DNA of 38,986 nt from Candidatus Uhrbacteria bacterium RIFOXYC2_FULL_47_19 (GCA_001791745.1 MGFG01000016.1:1-38986); one strand, 5' to 3'; shown: positions 7,145 through 16,785, counted from the first letter of the stretch. Numbers and translations: made by a program. The notes: generated by a model not told the origin, from the sequence alone.

Positions 7145-8599
7145 TCATTGTTTCCCAAAAAATTTTTCATTCTCACGCACCAACCAGTCTTTGAGCTCTC
7201 GTGTAGCGACAACGTCGTCTCGATTATATTCAATAATGCTATCGAGCGCCTTACGATCACCAGTCTCTAACCAATATTCGTAAACCGCAACCGACTCACC
7301 ACCACCAGCAATCGAACCACCACGATCGAAACCAATGTACTGTCCAATATTTTTAATGCCATAAAAATACAACGGTAAAACCACGCTATCTTTAACCACC
7401 TCATTTAAATCGACCAAACGATCGAAAAAAGTGTTTAAAGGAACTGACCCACCATACTTTCCTTCCAATGCGGCCAAGCGGACTGTCTCAAAAGTACCAA
7501 AATGATAGACAATATAATCAGTGGGTAAATTCTCAAGCCAAACCAAAAATTCCCGCCACATCACCTCCTCACCATCAACCGACTCAGCCAATTGACGCTC
7601 ATAACGTTCTCCGGAAGCGTCACGAACCAAAAAACCAAACAAATAATCTACTGATCGTAGTGGATCACTTTCGATATCAAAAAAAATCTCCGTTTCGGAA
7701 GTCGGTAAACTGACCATTCGACGGAAAGTATGCTCATGATCAATGAGTGCAGTGGCCTGCAACTTAGCTCGCCGGAGTAAATCAAGCTTGATCTCCCGGT
7801 TCATTCCATTAATCTTCTCTGGATCCATGTCTGCAGCGTCCGCGACTGTTTTAATACCTAACTCACGTAACTGCTTCAAGGTCTTGGTTTTGATGTTGTA
7901 AAGAAGAGTAATATCGTTCGTCCGTTCAGCCAAAGCAATGCATTCCGAGAACCATGGCGAAACACGGCAACCAGATGACAAACGCGGTTCAGGCTGACGT
8001 CCATCAAGTAACTCATGTAATTCACCTAGGACACGATCATAGAGTTCCTCAACCTCGTTCAATTCCAACCCAATCCTAACCCCGCTACCATTCAATACAT
8101 AACCAGTTGTTGGACGTACTCCCTGTATACGACCCAATAAATCACCATAAAAAGCGAGTTGCAGGCGTATGGCATCAGTCAAACGTTCTGCACTTTTAAT
8201 ATCAGTGGCCTCGTAATGATATGAACCAAACTTGGATGATCTACCTCCGTCACATCGCTCCAACAAATCTGGTTCACCAATCATGTCATCATCTTTCAAT
8301 AAACCGTGATAGATACACCCAACTCCGGTTGCCATCAACTCCATGGTTCGAGCGAAACGCTCATCCTCGGTTCCATCACCAACTGATTCATACTCTAATC
8401 CTTCTAAACTTCGCTCCTCATGTAACAAACCACGTTCCAAGAGTAATCCATGAAAACGTGGCGTTTCAGTACGTTTAGACGGATCACCAAAACGGTCAAA
8501 CCACAACCAATGCGGACAAGTAAAGTACTTCAAAAACATGCCGCCATTCACTCGCGATCCATGTCCTTCTATCTTTTCCTTCAAATCTAGATCATTCAT
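7145..8599 (-). CDS. TM0106-family RecB-like / RNase H-like nuclease
   Basis: A 484-residue predicted nuclease with three parts. The first is an N-terminal PD-(D/E)XK RecB-like domain with GEPDLL (Glu109/Asp111), ATDIK (Asp133/Lys135) and the following QLAFY helix. The second is a helix-hairpin-helix-like segment (about 238-262, KTLKQLRELGIKTVADAA). The third is a C-terminal RNase H-like exonuclease domain with FFDIE (Asp308/Glu310), VYHFGTFE and YNRDDVVAT (Asp461/Asp462). All metal-binding acidic residues look intact. It probably acts in DNA processing or repair, but the exact role of this family is not established. Its ATG lies inside the end of the upstream permease gene (8-nt overlap), so it is co-transcribed with the ABC transporter genes. 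Confidence 0.85.
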   Translation of the reverse strand: MNDLDLKEKIEGHGSRVNGGMFLKYFTCPHWLWFDRFGDPSKRTETPRFHGLLLERGLLHEERSLEGLEYESVGDGTEDERFARTMELMATGVGCIYHGLLKDDDMIGEPDLLERCDGGRSSKFGSYHYEATDIKSAERLTDAIRLQLAFYGDLLGRIQGVRPTTGYVLNGSGVRIGLELNEVEELYDRVLGELHELLDGRQPEPRLSSGCRVSPWFSECIALAERTNDITLLYNIKTKTLKQLRELGIKTVADAADMDPEKINGMNREIKLDLLRRAKLQATALIDHEHTFRRMVSLPTSETEIFFDIESDPLRSVDYLFGFLVRDASGERYERQLAESVDGEEVMWREFLVWLENLPTDYIVYHFGTFETVRLAALEGKYGGSVPLNTFFDRLVDLNEVVKDSVVLPLYFYGIKNIGQYIGFDRGGSIAGGGESVAVYEYWLETGDRKALDSIIEYNRDDVVATRELKDWLVRENEKFFGKQ

Positions 8600-9842
8600 A
8601 TCTTAAGGCTGAAATAGGATCTAATTCAGCTGCTTTTTTGGCTGGATAAGCACCAAAGATCGTCCCAATAGCCATAGCCACCAATAGTGCCACTAAAAAA
8701 GATGGTAGTGAAACCGCATATTGTAGATCAAAACCGGTATACCTGGCGTAAGCAATAATGGCAATGGTTATGATGGTTCCGGCTAAACCACCCAAAGCCC
8801 CACCGAGTGTAGTCAGAATAATCGACTCAGCCAAAAACTGCTGCCAAATAACTGAATTCTTTGCGCCAAGTGCCTTCCTAAGCCCAACTTCACGAATACG
8901 CTCAGTAACCGAAACTAACATAATATTCATAATACCGATACCACCTACAAGCAACGAGATAGCTGCCAAAAGACCAAGTAAAATAGTAATAGCATTTGTA
9001 ACTGTACCAATGGTCTTCATCACCTCGGTGTAGGTATGAATCATGAAGTCATCTTTATCTGGATCAGTAATATTATGACGTCGACGCAATACAGTCGCTA
9101 CATCTTCGGACACTGACTCAATATATTCCTGATCCGAAACAATCAGATCAATCTCTTGTACATACTCATCACCAGTCAATCTTTTCTGCATTAACCGCAA
9201 CGGTAAAAGAACAATGGTATCAAAATCCATCGGACCAAAAACACCACGTGGTTCCATTACCCCAACCACTTGCAGATTCATTCCTTTGAGACGAACTTTC
9301 TGGCCCACAGGATCTACCTCACCAAATAACTGATCAGCCACCTTACTGCCAATCACAATTACTGGTGACATAGATTTCTCTTCGCGTTCAGTAAAGAAAC
9401 GTCCACTACCAAGTCGAGCTTGCAGATCAAAAGACATATAATTGGCCGTCGAACCAAAAACCAACGACCGATACTCATTCTCACGAAACGCCACGAAAGC
9501 CTGACTACTACTAAAAGCCACCACATCGAGCACATGTGGTAAACCATTCAACGCCTCGGCATCATCGTAATCTATCGACACCACTCTCGACGCAGACAAT
9601 TGGGATGTAATTGAGCCCTGTGTTGAAAGTCCTGGTGCAGCAGCATTAACCGTCACGAAATTTTTTCCAAACTGATCAACCTGGGCCACAATATAACCTT
9701 TCAAACCAAAACCTAAGGAGACAATCAAGGTTACCGAAAAGACCCCAATAGTCACACCAAGCAAGGATAAAATCGTCCTCAGACGATTACGTCTTAGGTT
9801 ACCTAGAGCCAATCCAATGGTGTTAATAAAAAACTGTCGCAT
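8592..9842 (-). CDS. ABC transporter permease, MacB/FtsX type (second permease)
   Basis: A 416-residue membrane protein with an N-terminal transmembrane helix after LGNLRRNRLRTILSLLGV, a large extracytoplasmic MacB-like domain (about 45-275), and three C-terminal helices of the FtsX domain with LVGGIGIMNIMLVSVTERI and EVGLRKALGAKNSVI, where it would contact the ATPase. It follows a paralogous permease gene with a 9-bp gap. The pair probably forms a heterodimeric permease driven by the single ATPase upstream. Proteins of this type do not transport by an alternating pore but pass conformational force to an extracytoplasmic adaptor. Confidence 0.9.
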   Translation of the reverse strand: MRQFFINTIGLALGNLRRNRLRTILSLLGVTIGVFSVTLIVSLGFGLKGYIVAQVDQFGKNFVTVNAAAPGLSTQGSITSQLSASRVVSIDYDDAEALNGLPHVLDVVAFSSSQAFVAFRENEYRSLVFGSTANYMSFDLQARLGSGRFFTEREEKSMSPVIVIGSKVADQLFGEVDPVGQKVRLKGMNLQVVGVMEPRGVFGPMDFDTIVLLPLRLMQKRLTGDEYVQEIDLIVSDQEYIESVSEDVATVLRRRHNITDPDKDDFMIHTYTEVMKTIGTVTNAITILLGLLAAISLLVGGIGIMNIMLVSVTERIREVGLRKALGAKNSVIWQQFLAESIILTTLGGALGGLAGTIITIAIIAYARYTGFDLQYAVSLPSFLVALLVAMAIGTIFGAYPAKKAAELDPISALRYE

Positions 9843-9851
9843 AAATCAAAA

Positions 9852-11087
9852 CTACTCTTCCCTTAGAGCAACGATCGGATCGAGTCGTGAAGCGGTCATA
9901 GCCGGAGAAACACCGGAAACCATACCAATTGCAGCCGCCACCACCAGAGCACCGATCACATAAGAGACCGGCATAAAAAAAGTCCAAGAATAGCCATAGT
10001 AGCGAACTACCACAGAAACTAAAGCCGAAAAAGCAATGCCGACTACTGCACCAATCGCTCCTCCAGCCAAAGACATAGCTCCACTTTCAGCCAAAAATTG
10101 CTTAAGAATACGTCCGCTATTAGCACCTAATGCCTTCCTAAGACCTATCTCACGCCGTCGTTCGCGGACGGATACAAACATAATATTCATTATATTGATA
10201 CCACCGACCAAAAGTGCGATAGCGGTCACAATTAACAAAAAACCTTTCATTGCTCCGGTCACATTACCAAGTGTTTCTGCTGCTTGCTCAGTACTACCGA
10301 TAGTAAAGTCATCCTTGGATGGATCAGAGATATGATGACGACGCCTCAACATCTGAGCTGCATCCTCTTTAAGGATGTCTAAATTTGATCCCTCAATAGC
10401 TCGGATCCTAATCGCTGATACATAATCAATCCCAGCCACCAGTCGCTGAGCTGTAGTCACTGGCACCAACACCCGATCGTCAAGATTCTGAAAAAAAGCC
10501 GTACCCTGCTCCGAGGTAAGACCAACTACGGTATACCTGACACCTTTAACACTTATTGTTTGTCCAACTAAACTACGTTCCGGCGACAGGCTCTCGGCCA
10601 CCGTTGTACCGACCACGGCAACTCGAGCGAAACGTGCGACATCTTCAATAGTTAAAAAACGCCCTTCGGCCATTTCCAATCCTTCTAATCCTTGAACTTG
10701 TTCATTAACACCGACAACCGAAGTCACAGTTGTCTCTCGATCAAGAGAAACAGTTTCAGTTGAATTTACGTATGGCACCACATACTCAACTCCTCTGACA
10801 TTCTGTAAAGATTCGGCGTCATCAAGTTTTAGTGTAGTCAACACAATACCCAGAGCGATAGGTGGTGGACTATCTTCCTGACTACCACCAGGTGTGACCC
10901 CAATTAAGTCACCACCAAACGATGTAACTTGACTTAAAATCAAATCCTGAGCACTAAGTCCAATCGAAGCAACAGCTAAAACGGACATCACCCCAATGAT
11001 GATGCCCAACATGGACAACACTGCCCTGCTCTTAATCGCCCACAAAGATTTGAGGGCGTAGATAATGTCCTGCCACCAAGAAGTCAT
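9852..11087 (-). CDS. ABC transporter permease, MacB/FtsX type (first permease)
   Basis: A 411-residue paralogue of the following permease, with the same layout: one N-terminal helix (MLGIIIGVMSVLAVASIGL), a MacB-like extracytoplasmic domain and three C-terminal helices with LVGGINIMNIMFVSVRERR and EIGLRKALGANSGRIL. The conserved cytoplasmic loop next to the second helix suggests that both copies bind the ATPase. It starts with ATG 4 bp after the ATPase stop codon. Conservation between the two permeases is strongest in the FtsX parts and lower in the outer domain, as expected for a heterodimer. Confidence 0.9.
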   Translation of the reverse strand: MTSWWQDIIYALKSLWAIKSRAVLSMLGIIIGVMSVLAVASIGLSAQDLILSQVTSFGGDLIGVTPGGSQEDSPPPIALGIVLTTLKLDDAESLQNVRGVEYVVPYVNSTETVSLDRETTVTSVVGVNEQVQGLEGLEMAEGRFLTIEDVARFARVAVVGTTVAESLSPERSLVGQTISVKGVRYTVVGLTSEQGTAFFQNLDDRVLVPVTTAQRLVAGIDYVSAIRIRAIEGSNLDILKEDAAQMLRRRHHISDPSKDDFTIGSTEQAAETLGNVTGAMKGFLLIVTAIALLVGGINIMNIMFVSVRERRREIGLRKALGANSGRILKQFLAESGAMSLAGGAIGAVVGIAFSALVSVVVRYYGYSWTFFMPVSYVIGALVVAAAIGMVSGVSPAMTASRLDPIVALREE

Positions 11088-11091
11088 AGTG

Positions 11092-11781
11092 TCAGCTAAC
11101 TATCTGCCCGTCTTTCATTCGAATAGTTCGGTCCGTAAATTCTGATAAGTAGTCCTCGTGAGTGACCATTAAAATGGTATTCCCTTGCTGATGCAAACCG
11201 GTCAGAATGTCCATGATCTCACCAGTGGCCTTCGAATCTAGATTACCAGTCGGCTCATCGGCCAGAATCAAGGATGGGGAATTGATGAGTGATCTGGCGA
11301 TGGCGACCCGCTGCTGCTCGCCACCGGAAAGTTGATTGGGGTTGTTGTTCAGTCGATGACTCAATCCGACTGTCTCTAAGAGCTGCAATGCGGTCTTTCG
11401 TACAGCCTCACGATCTGCGTTAATACTGTAGTTGGTTGGCAGTAACACATTCTCTAGTACTGAAGTTCTAGGTAGTAGATTGAAAGATTGAAAAATGAAT
11501 CCAATACCCTGATTCCGTGTCAAAGCTAACTCATCATCGGTAAATTCAGTTGAATCACGTTCCTCAAAAAAATACTTACCTCCAGTTGGTCGAGCTAAAA
11601 AACCTAAGATATGCATCAGTGTTGACTTACCACAACCAGACGGTCCCATGACCGACACAAACTCCCCTTTTTTGATATTAAGGTCAACTCCACGCAAAGC
11701 CTGAATGATAATTTCGCCCTGCGTATATTCCTTAGTCACTCCCTCGAAACGAATCAAGTCTTCCATGTTTTGAGTGATCAT
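11092..11781 (-). CDS. ABC transporter ATP-binding protein, MacB/LolD type
   Basis: A 229-residue ATPase with a complete motif set: Walker [11 protein letters not shown]-loop [11 protein letters not shown], signature [15 protein letters not shown], Walker [14 protein letters not shown] and the H-loop MVTHE. Sequence features such as [13 protein letters not shown] place it in the MacB/LolD/FtsE group that works with FtsX-like permeases. The ATG overlaps the stop of the adaptor gene by 4 nt (ATGA), so translation is probably coupled. It is the only ATPase for two permease genes. Confidence 0.95.
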   Translation of the reverse strand: MITQNMEDLIRFEGVTKEYTQGEIIIQALRGVDLNIKKGEFVSVMGPSGCGKSTLMHILGFLARPTGGKYFFEERDSTEFTDDELALTRNQGIGFIFQSFNLLPRTSVLENVLLPTNYSINADREAVRKTALQLLETVGLSHRLNNNPNQLSGGEQQRVAIARSLINSPSLILADEPTGNLDSKATGEIMDILTGLHQQGNTILMVTHEDYLSEFTDRTIRMKDGQIVS

Positions 11782-13514
11782 TTCTCTAATCGATAGACAA
11801 CTACATTGTCACCTTCTTGAACTCCAGACGTAATCTCGATGAAGTCCTCGGTTTCCAATCCAGTCGTTACAGTTACTTGACGAACGACATCGCCTATACC
11901 CAACAACTCGACATACGGACCATTTTCGTTCTGCTTCAAAGCTCTAACTGGAACTCGCAGCACCTCACTACGCCGGGCGGTTTCGATATCCAAGTCTGCG
12001 GTCATACCGGAACGAAGACGCTCATCCTCTTGATCGAAACGTACAGTTGTTTCGTAAAAGATAACGTTATCAATCACTGTTTCAGCTGGCTGAATGGCTA
12101 CAACCGTACCAGTCCAACCATCACCATCAACAAAGGCATCTAAACTCACCGATACGCGATCACCAATTGATAACTTAGCAATATCAATCTCCGAAATGTT
12201 AGCTATCACTTCTAAGTTACCCTTAGCGTTCAGTAAAACAACTGTCTGATTTGGCTGCACACTCTCCCCCATCTCGACCGCAACCAAAGTTACAGTACTA
12301 TCAATCGGTGCAACAATCAGACGTTTGTTCAAATCGTTCTGTAGTCCAATTAACCTAGCATTCTCGGCTGAGACTAGAGCACGCTGAGCATCAACAACCT
12401 CTGGTCTAACACCAGCCCGTTTAAATTCCAGAGACGCCTCGACTTCGGCCAACAAACTCTCATTAGTAGTAACGGTTCGTTCGGCAGTATTGAGTGCAGA
12501 CTCGGCATTGGAAACCGCAATCTCGGCGCTGATCACATCAGCATCATTCAGACGGATTTGCAGATCTAGATTGGAACTGTCTGTCGATAGTGATTGTATG
12601 GCCGACGACAAAGCAGACAGCGCAGTATTGGTGTTAGCGCGATAGGTGGCCAACGAAGTCGCATCGACCCCAATCGCCGAGTTCAGTGCAGAGATTACTG
12701 CCTCTAGATGAATCTTGATGTTATTGAGATGCGGCGCCATCACCACATACTGAGCCTTGACTACACTATCGGTCGAGTTAGCTGCGGCTGCCAGACGGGC
12801 AGACTCAATCAGAGGCAAGCTAGTCGTAGCCAGACGTCTGGTGCTAATAGCATCGCTCGAGGCTTGAGCATTGTTGACGGTAAAATCAAGAAAGCCGGTG
12901 GCGTCGAATAGTGGCGCAGTCAAACGATTAACTGCATCAGCAGCCGAAATGGAAGCGTCATCCATGTCAGTCAAAAACGTGTTAATCTTGACCTCAATTT
13001 GAGTCTGGGCTCTATCCTCGGAATTAGCCAAACTTCTCTCTGCGTTAGCCAGTGAAACCTTGGCATCGTCTCGGGCATCCTTCGATGCATCAAGTCGCGA
13101 CTTGGCGGTCTCTACAGAACGCTGAGTCACAACCAAATCGGTATCGGTTGGACCAGCTTCGTACTCAGCTAGTCGGGCCTGAGCTGATGCCACAGAAGCA
13201 CGTTGAGCCAGGACCTGGGCTTCAATATCGGCTGTATCTAGTTTAACCAACAATTGACCAGCTTTAACCTCTTGCCCCTCGGCCACAGAGATACCCGTAA
13301 CTCGACCAGCTACCTCGGGCTGAAGCTGGATCTTGGAGCTCGGAGCAATCGATCCGGTAGCCGAAATAATTTCGACTACGTCTCCATGGTCGACCGTATA
13401 GGTCTCAAACTCGACCTGTGGCTTGCGTCCGAGCATAATCATTACCAGAATGATCAATGCAGCAGCAATCACTAAACCAATAATTAACTTTTTGCGGTGT
13501 TTTCGAAAATTCAT
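11778..13514 (-). CDS. MacA/HlyD-like periplasmic adaptor protein
   Basis: A 578-residue membrane-fusion protein, first gene of the ABC operon. One transmembrane anchor covers residues about 10-28 (LIIGLVIAAALIILVMIML). A split lipoyl-like domain (GQEVKAGQLLVKLDTADIE and IVAPIDSTVTLVAVEMGE) flanks an unusually long Ala/Ser-rich helical hairpin of about 300 residues; a beta-barrel and a membrane-proximal domain follow. It is much longer than typical MacA (near 370 residues) because of the hairpin. The frame is open from a GTG at 13556, but the ATG at 13514 (MNFRKHRKKL) places the anchor normally and is preferred. Neither start has a Shine-Dalgarno site. In a cell without an outer membrane the hairpin would reach into the envelope rather than dock a TolC-like channel. 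Confidence 0.88.
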   Translation of the reverse strand: MNFRKHRKKLIIGLVIAAALIILVMIMLGRKPQVEFETYTVDHGDVVEIISATGSIAPSSKIQLQPEVAGRVTGISVAEGQEVKAGQLLVKLDTADIEAQVLAQRASVASAQARLAEYEAGPTDTDLVVTQRSVETAKSRLDASKDARDDAKVSLANAERSLANSEDRAQTQIEVKINTFLTDMDDASISAADAVNRLTAPLFDATGFLDFTVNNAQASSDAISTRRLATTSLPLIESARLAAAANSTDSVVKAQYVVMAPHLNNIKIHLEAVISALNSAIGVDATSLATYRANTNTALSALSSAIQSLSTDSSNLDLQIRLNDADVISAEIAVSNAESALNTAERTVTTNESLLAEVEASLEFKRAGVRPEVVDAQRALVSAENARLIGLQNDLNKRLIVAPIDSTVTLVAVEMGESVQPNQTVVLLNAKGNLEVIANISEIDIAKLSIGDRVSVSLDAFVDGDGWTGTVVAIQPAETVIDNVIFYETTVRFDQEDERLRSGMTADLDIETARRSEVLRVPVRALKQNENGPYVELLGIGDVVRQVTVTTGLETEDFIEITSGVQEGDNVVVYRLEK

Positions 13515-13590
13515 ATCAAGATTGGACCAAAAATTGCTGATTGATATCTGGATCACTTTTGAATGTTTAAACCTAAGATGGTTACAAGAC

Positions 13591-13618
13591 TTGAAAAAAG
13601 ACTCCTGTTAGGTAAGAT
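13591..13618 (+). promoter_or_regulatory. Promoter of the dihydrouridine synthase gene
   Basis: TTGAAA (13591-13596), a 16-nt spacer, then TAAGAT (13613-13618). The predicted transcript starts about 30 nt before the TTG start codon and carries the AAGGA ribosome site at 13642-13646. Confidence 0.5.
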
Positions 13619-13653
13619 TAGGCTTATTTGCGATTAAAATCAAGGATTTTTAC

Positions 13654-14628
13654 TTGCGATTCATTGAAACAACTACCAGCATGTTTGACTGGAAAATCGA
13701 AAAAAAGCCCATCGTTGCCTTAGCTCCTATGGCCGACATGACTGATTCGGCTTTTTGTCGTATCGCCAAACGACTAGGTTGTCGTATTGTCTTCCGAGAA
13801 ATGATCAGCGCTGAAGCCTTAGTACGCGAATCAAATCGAACTCTACAAATGGCCGCCTTCTATGACGAAGAACGTCCTATTGTACAACAACTCTTTGGTG
13901 CTAATCCGGCAGTCATGGCCGAGGCTACTCGACGGCTTGATGAAAAATTCTCTCCAGATGCTTTCGATCTTAATATGGGCTGTCCGGCCATCAAGATTGT
14001 CGGAGGGTTTAATGGAGCAGCGTTGATGCGCGAACCCCAACGCGCAGCCGAAATCATTCGAGTTGTAAAAGCAGCGACCGATAAGCCAGTCTCGGTTAAA
14101 ACACGCTTAGGCTGGTCTCAGCCAACTGAAATTCTAGATTTTGTCCGTCTAATCGAAGATGCAGGAGCTGATTTAATCTCGATACACGGAAGAACTAAAG
14201 AGCAGGGTTATGCTGGTTCGGCCGATTGGAATATGATCGGTCAGGCTAAAAAATTAGTTAGTATTCCGTTGTTAGCCAACGGAGATGTCTTTAGTCCCGA
14301 ACTAGCTGTAGAAGCTCTACACATCACCGGTTGTGATGGACTACTTATTGCCAGAGGCGCACTAGGTAATCCATGGATCTTTGGACAAATCGAATCCATG
14401 TTAACTAACAACACGTACACAATTGTCAGTGATGAAGAAAGGCGGAATATAGTACTCGATCATGCTTGTCTATATGCTGAGATACATAAAGGAGATAGTC
14501 GGCCACTCATAACTTTCCGCAAACATCTGGTCTGGTACTACAAAGGTGTGCCGGACGCCAAAGCCAAACGTGAACAATTAACCAAAGTCGAAACAATCGC
14601 TGATCTAGAGAGATGTCTCAATGGTTAA
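13654..14628 (+). CDS. dus: tRNA-dihydrouridine synthase
   Basis: A 324-residue FMN enzyme that reduces uridines to dihydrouridine in tRNA. It shows the Dus motifs: ALAPMADMTDSAFC, FDLNMGCPAIKIVGGFNGAA with the catalytic Cys, VKTRLGW, ISIHGRTKEQGYAGSADW, LLANGDV and GLLIARGALGNPW for FMN binding. The sequence is nearest to the DusB type. The start is TTG at 13654, supported by AAGGA 7 nt upstream; an ATG at 13681 is the alternative. The C-terminal helical domain is present but short. It is transcribed away from the ABC operon. Confidence 0.93.
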   Translation: MRFIETTTSMFDWKIEKKPIVALAPMADMTDSAFCRIAKRLGCRIVFREMISAEALVRESNRTLQMAAFYDEERPIVQQLFGANPAVMAEATRRLDEKFSPDAFDLNMGCPAIKIVGGFNGAALMREPQRAAEIIRVVKAATDKPVSVKTRLGWSQPTEILDFVRLIEDAGADLISIHGRTKEQGYAGSADWNMIGQAKKLVSIPLLANGDVFSPELAVEALHITGCDGLLIARGALGNPWIFGQIESMLTNNTYTIVSDEERRNIVLDHACLYAEIHKGDSRPLITFRKHLVWYYKGVPDAKAKREQLTKVETIADLERCLNG

Positions 14629-14743
14629 AAACTAAGTTTTAAAAATCTAAAACTCAATTCTTGCTTAGAAGTTTTTACTTAACTCCCAAACTAATGATGT
14701 TTCGGCTATCCTTTAGTAGAAAGAGAGTACTAACCATTGCATT

Positions 14744-15424
14744 ATGGATATAAAAGTAAGCGATGTCCGTACTTCGCGCCGACGGACAGTTGTTGGTCTA
14801 AGCGTCTTTCTGTTGATTTTATTAGTCGCCACAGTTTCGGGACTAGAAGTGTTCTCATCAAAAAATGGATCAGCACAAGTACCTCGAGTTAGTTCGTCAA
14901 GTCGAACTGATAACAAAAATGATTCAGAAAACATCAAACAAGCCAATCAACCGCTTCAGGCGACCATTCCAAATATAGGAACCTCAACACCAGTGAAGAA
15001 TCTAGGACGATCGTTGTCCCTTATGCTAAATAAGGTCATTTCTTCGGACCTATCTGACGATCAGTCTGAAGAATGGAGTAATGATACTTACCTGGATAAT
15101 GATTCAATTGATCAGTCACAAAATCAGCCGGCTACAACAACATCATCAGACGCAATAAACTCATCATCTACTTCGCCGGATTCATCTGAGTCAAGTAGCG
15201 CCAATACCCAAACCAATAATTCTGTTCAAAGTGAGGACACTACTGATCAGGACGATCAACAACTGATAATAAATGATCAAAGTACCGATACGAGTAGGAC
15301 CGACTCAATTATGCAAGCGATAATCGACTTCTGGTGGAGGCTTTGGGATCTAATCTGGCCAGCAACACGAAATCTGTGGTCAAACATAAAATCTTTATTG
15401 AGCATTAGAGTTGAAAATCCGTGA
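14744..15424 (+). CDS. Single-pass membrane protein with Ser/Asp/Gln-rich low-complexity domain
   Basis: A 226-residue protein with a short basic N-terminus (VRTSRRR), one transmembrane segment at about 15-35 (VVGLSVFLLILLVATVSGL), then about 150 residues rich in Ser, Thr, Asn, Asp and Gln, which look disordered and extracytoplasmic. The last 35 residues are rich in Trp and hydrophobic residues (IIDFWWRLWDLIWPATRNLW) and could return to the membrane. No Cys lipobox or known domain is seen. It lies 115 bp after the dus gene and ends at a strong terminator. I do not recognise a family. Confidence 0.7.
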   Translation: MDIKVSDVRTSRRRTVVGLSVFLLILLVATVSGLEVFSSKNGSAQVPRVSSSSRTDNKNDSENIKQANQPLQATIPNIGTSTPVKNLGRSLSLMLNKVISSDLSDDQSEEWSNDTYLDNDSIDQSQNQPATTTSSDAINSSSTSPDSSESSSANTQTNNSVQSEDTTDQDDQQLIINDQSTDTSRTDSIMQAIIDFWWRLWDLIWPATRNLWSNIKSLLSIRVENP

Positions 15425-15454
15425 TCAATCTCGTGTAAAATTACGTCTAAAAAA

Positions 15455-15486
15455 TAAAAATGCGTCCATTAGGACGTATTTTATTT
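15455..15486. terminator. Bidirectional terminator
   Basis: The stem TGCGTCC/GGACGTA (15461-15467 and 15472-15478, one G-U pair) has an ATTA loop, followed by TTTTATTTT on the plus strand and preceded by an A-rich tract that gives Ts on the minus strand. It separates the convergent low-complexity membrane protein and AI-2E permease genes. Confidence 0.8.
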
Positions 15487-15521
15487 TCTATTAAAATAGA
15501 AGGCTGAACGTGTATTACACA

Positions 15522-16604
15522 CTAGATTGAAATCTGTCCATCCTTCACTGGTAGCTCACTCTCGGATGACACCCGACCCATGACTACGTCACGAAACTGC
15601 TTCTCATAAATATCGTACAACGCCAATGTGATGGACAAAGTCAGTGGACCCAAGATGAAACCGGAGAAACCGTAGAACTTTAGCCCACCCAGAATCGAGA
15701 GCAGGATCAACAGCGGATGAATCTTGGTCTTGTTCTCCACCAGTTTCGGCTGAAGAAAATTGTCGACTGTACCGATGATCGCTACCGACACTGCTAGCAA
15801 TCCGATACCGGCAGCCAAATGTCCGCTCAGTAACAAGTAAGCGGCGGCTGGAACGGTTGTGAGCGAAACGCCCAAGACCGGAACGAAAGCAGCTATGCCG
15901 GTCATACCACCCCAAAAAAGTGGTGCCGGCACGCCGAAAACCCAGAAAAAGAATCCAGCCAGTACGGCTTTGATCACGCCTAGGACTAAGATACTGCCCA
16001 TGACCGCACGCACAGCCACACTAATGCGGCTAAACATGATCTCGTCGTACTCGTCAGCCAGCGGCGAGACCGCCAACAACTTCTTTTTGATGCGACTACC
16101 ATCCTTGAGTAGGTAGTAAACCGAGATCAACATGATCAAAAAACCAAACATGATCGAGAAGGCGTTCGAGAACAACCCGATCAGATTGGAGGACAGTGAT
16201 TGAGCCACACCACTTGCCAGACCCAAAGCCTGTTCCATGAGGCGTGGGATCTGCGAGTGCAAACTTTGCGGTAGAATGCCGGCCAAATACTCCGGCATGT
16301 TGAAGGTTGTCAGCTGACCACGAAGTCCAGCGAAGACACCGACCATCTCCCCGGCCAGTGCTGCTAAGAAAAACGACAGGGGTAGAAGGATGACCACGGC
16401 CACGAACAGTACGGTCAGGAAGGCAGCCGAGACCTCCGAGCGGAACAGTCGATGCAGCTTCCGATAAAGAGGTCGAGTGACGATGGCCAGTACGCCGCCG
16501 AAGGCTAAAAGCGTCAAATAAGGCCTAAAAACCAGCAAAGTCAAGACCGTGCTCAGAATTAAGACGGAAAGAAAGAAAATTGTTTCGAACCTCTTCTGAC
16601 TCAT
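15522..16604 (-). CDS. AI-2E family transporter (UPF0118/PerM-like)
   Basis: A 360-residue integral membrane protein with about eight predicted helices. It has the family layout: two N-terminal helices, a soluble segment with amphipathic helices (about 95-150), then YYLLKDG, and the conserved C-terminal part VFGVPAPLFWGGMTG, FVPVLGVS and TVDNFLQPKLVENKTKIHPLL. Members export or exchange small substrates; the AI-2 role is shown for only a few, so the substrate here is unknown. It is a single-gene transcript. An extended -10 box ends 9 nt before the ATG and there is no convincing ribosome site. Confidence 0.92.
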   Translation of the reverse strand: MSQKRFETIFFLSVLILSTVLTLLVFRPYLTLLAFGGVLAIVTRPLYRKLHRLFRSEVSAAFLTVLFVAVVILLPLSFFLAALAGEMVGVFAGLRGQLTTFNMPEYLAGILPQSLHSQIPRLMEQALGLASGVAQSLSSNLIGLFSNAFSIMFGFLIMLISVYYLLKDGSRIKKKLLAVSPLADEYDEIMFSRISVAVRAVMGSILVLGVIKAVLAGFFFWVFGVPAPLFWGGMTGIAAFVPVLGVSLTTVPAAAYLLLSGHLAAGIGLLAVSVAIIGTVDNFLQPKLVENKTKIHPLLILLSILGGLKFYGFSGFILGPLTLSITLALYDIYEKQFRDVVMGRVSSESELPVKDGQISI

Positions 16605-16613
16605 AACAACCTA

Positions 16614-16622
16614 AGTATAGCA
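16614..16622 (-). promoter_or_regulatory. Extended -10 promoter of the AI-2E gene
   Basis: TGCTATACT on the minus strand, with 9 nt between the box and the ATG at 16604. The expected transcript begins within 2-3 nt of the start codon, which means a leaderless or nearly leaderless mRNA. Confidence 0.6.
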
Positions 16623-16769
16623 AAAAATAAGCTTCAGCGCCAGCCTCCTCTAGTGTGATGGGCTTAACCTGATCCTCCTGATCCGAATGATTTATGGAAT
16701 AGAAACGCTTTACTTAACACTAAAATTTTGTTTATCTAGACCGAGATTGGTGCCTTGAAAATTCATATA

Positions 16770-16785
16770 TCGGCCAAAAGGCCGA
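16770..16785 (+). other. Hairpin in the leader of the frameshifted gene
   Basis: A perfect 6-bp stem TCGGCC/GGCCGA with an AAAA loop, 25 nt before the ATG at 16811. No T-run follows, so it is not a terminator. It sits just upstream of the purine-rich ribosome site (GGAGAGGAAGG) and could protect the mRNA end or affect translation. Confidence 0.5.
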
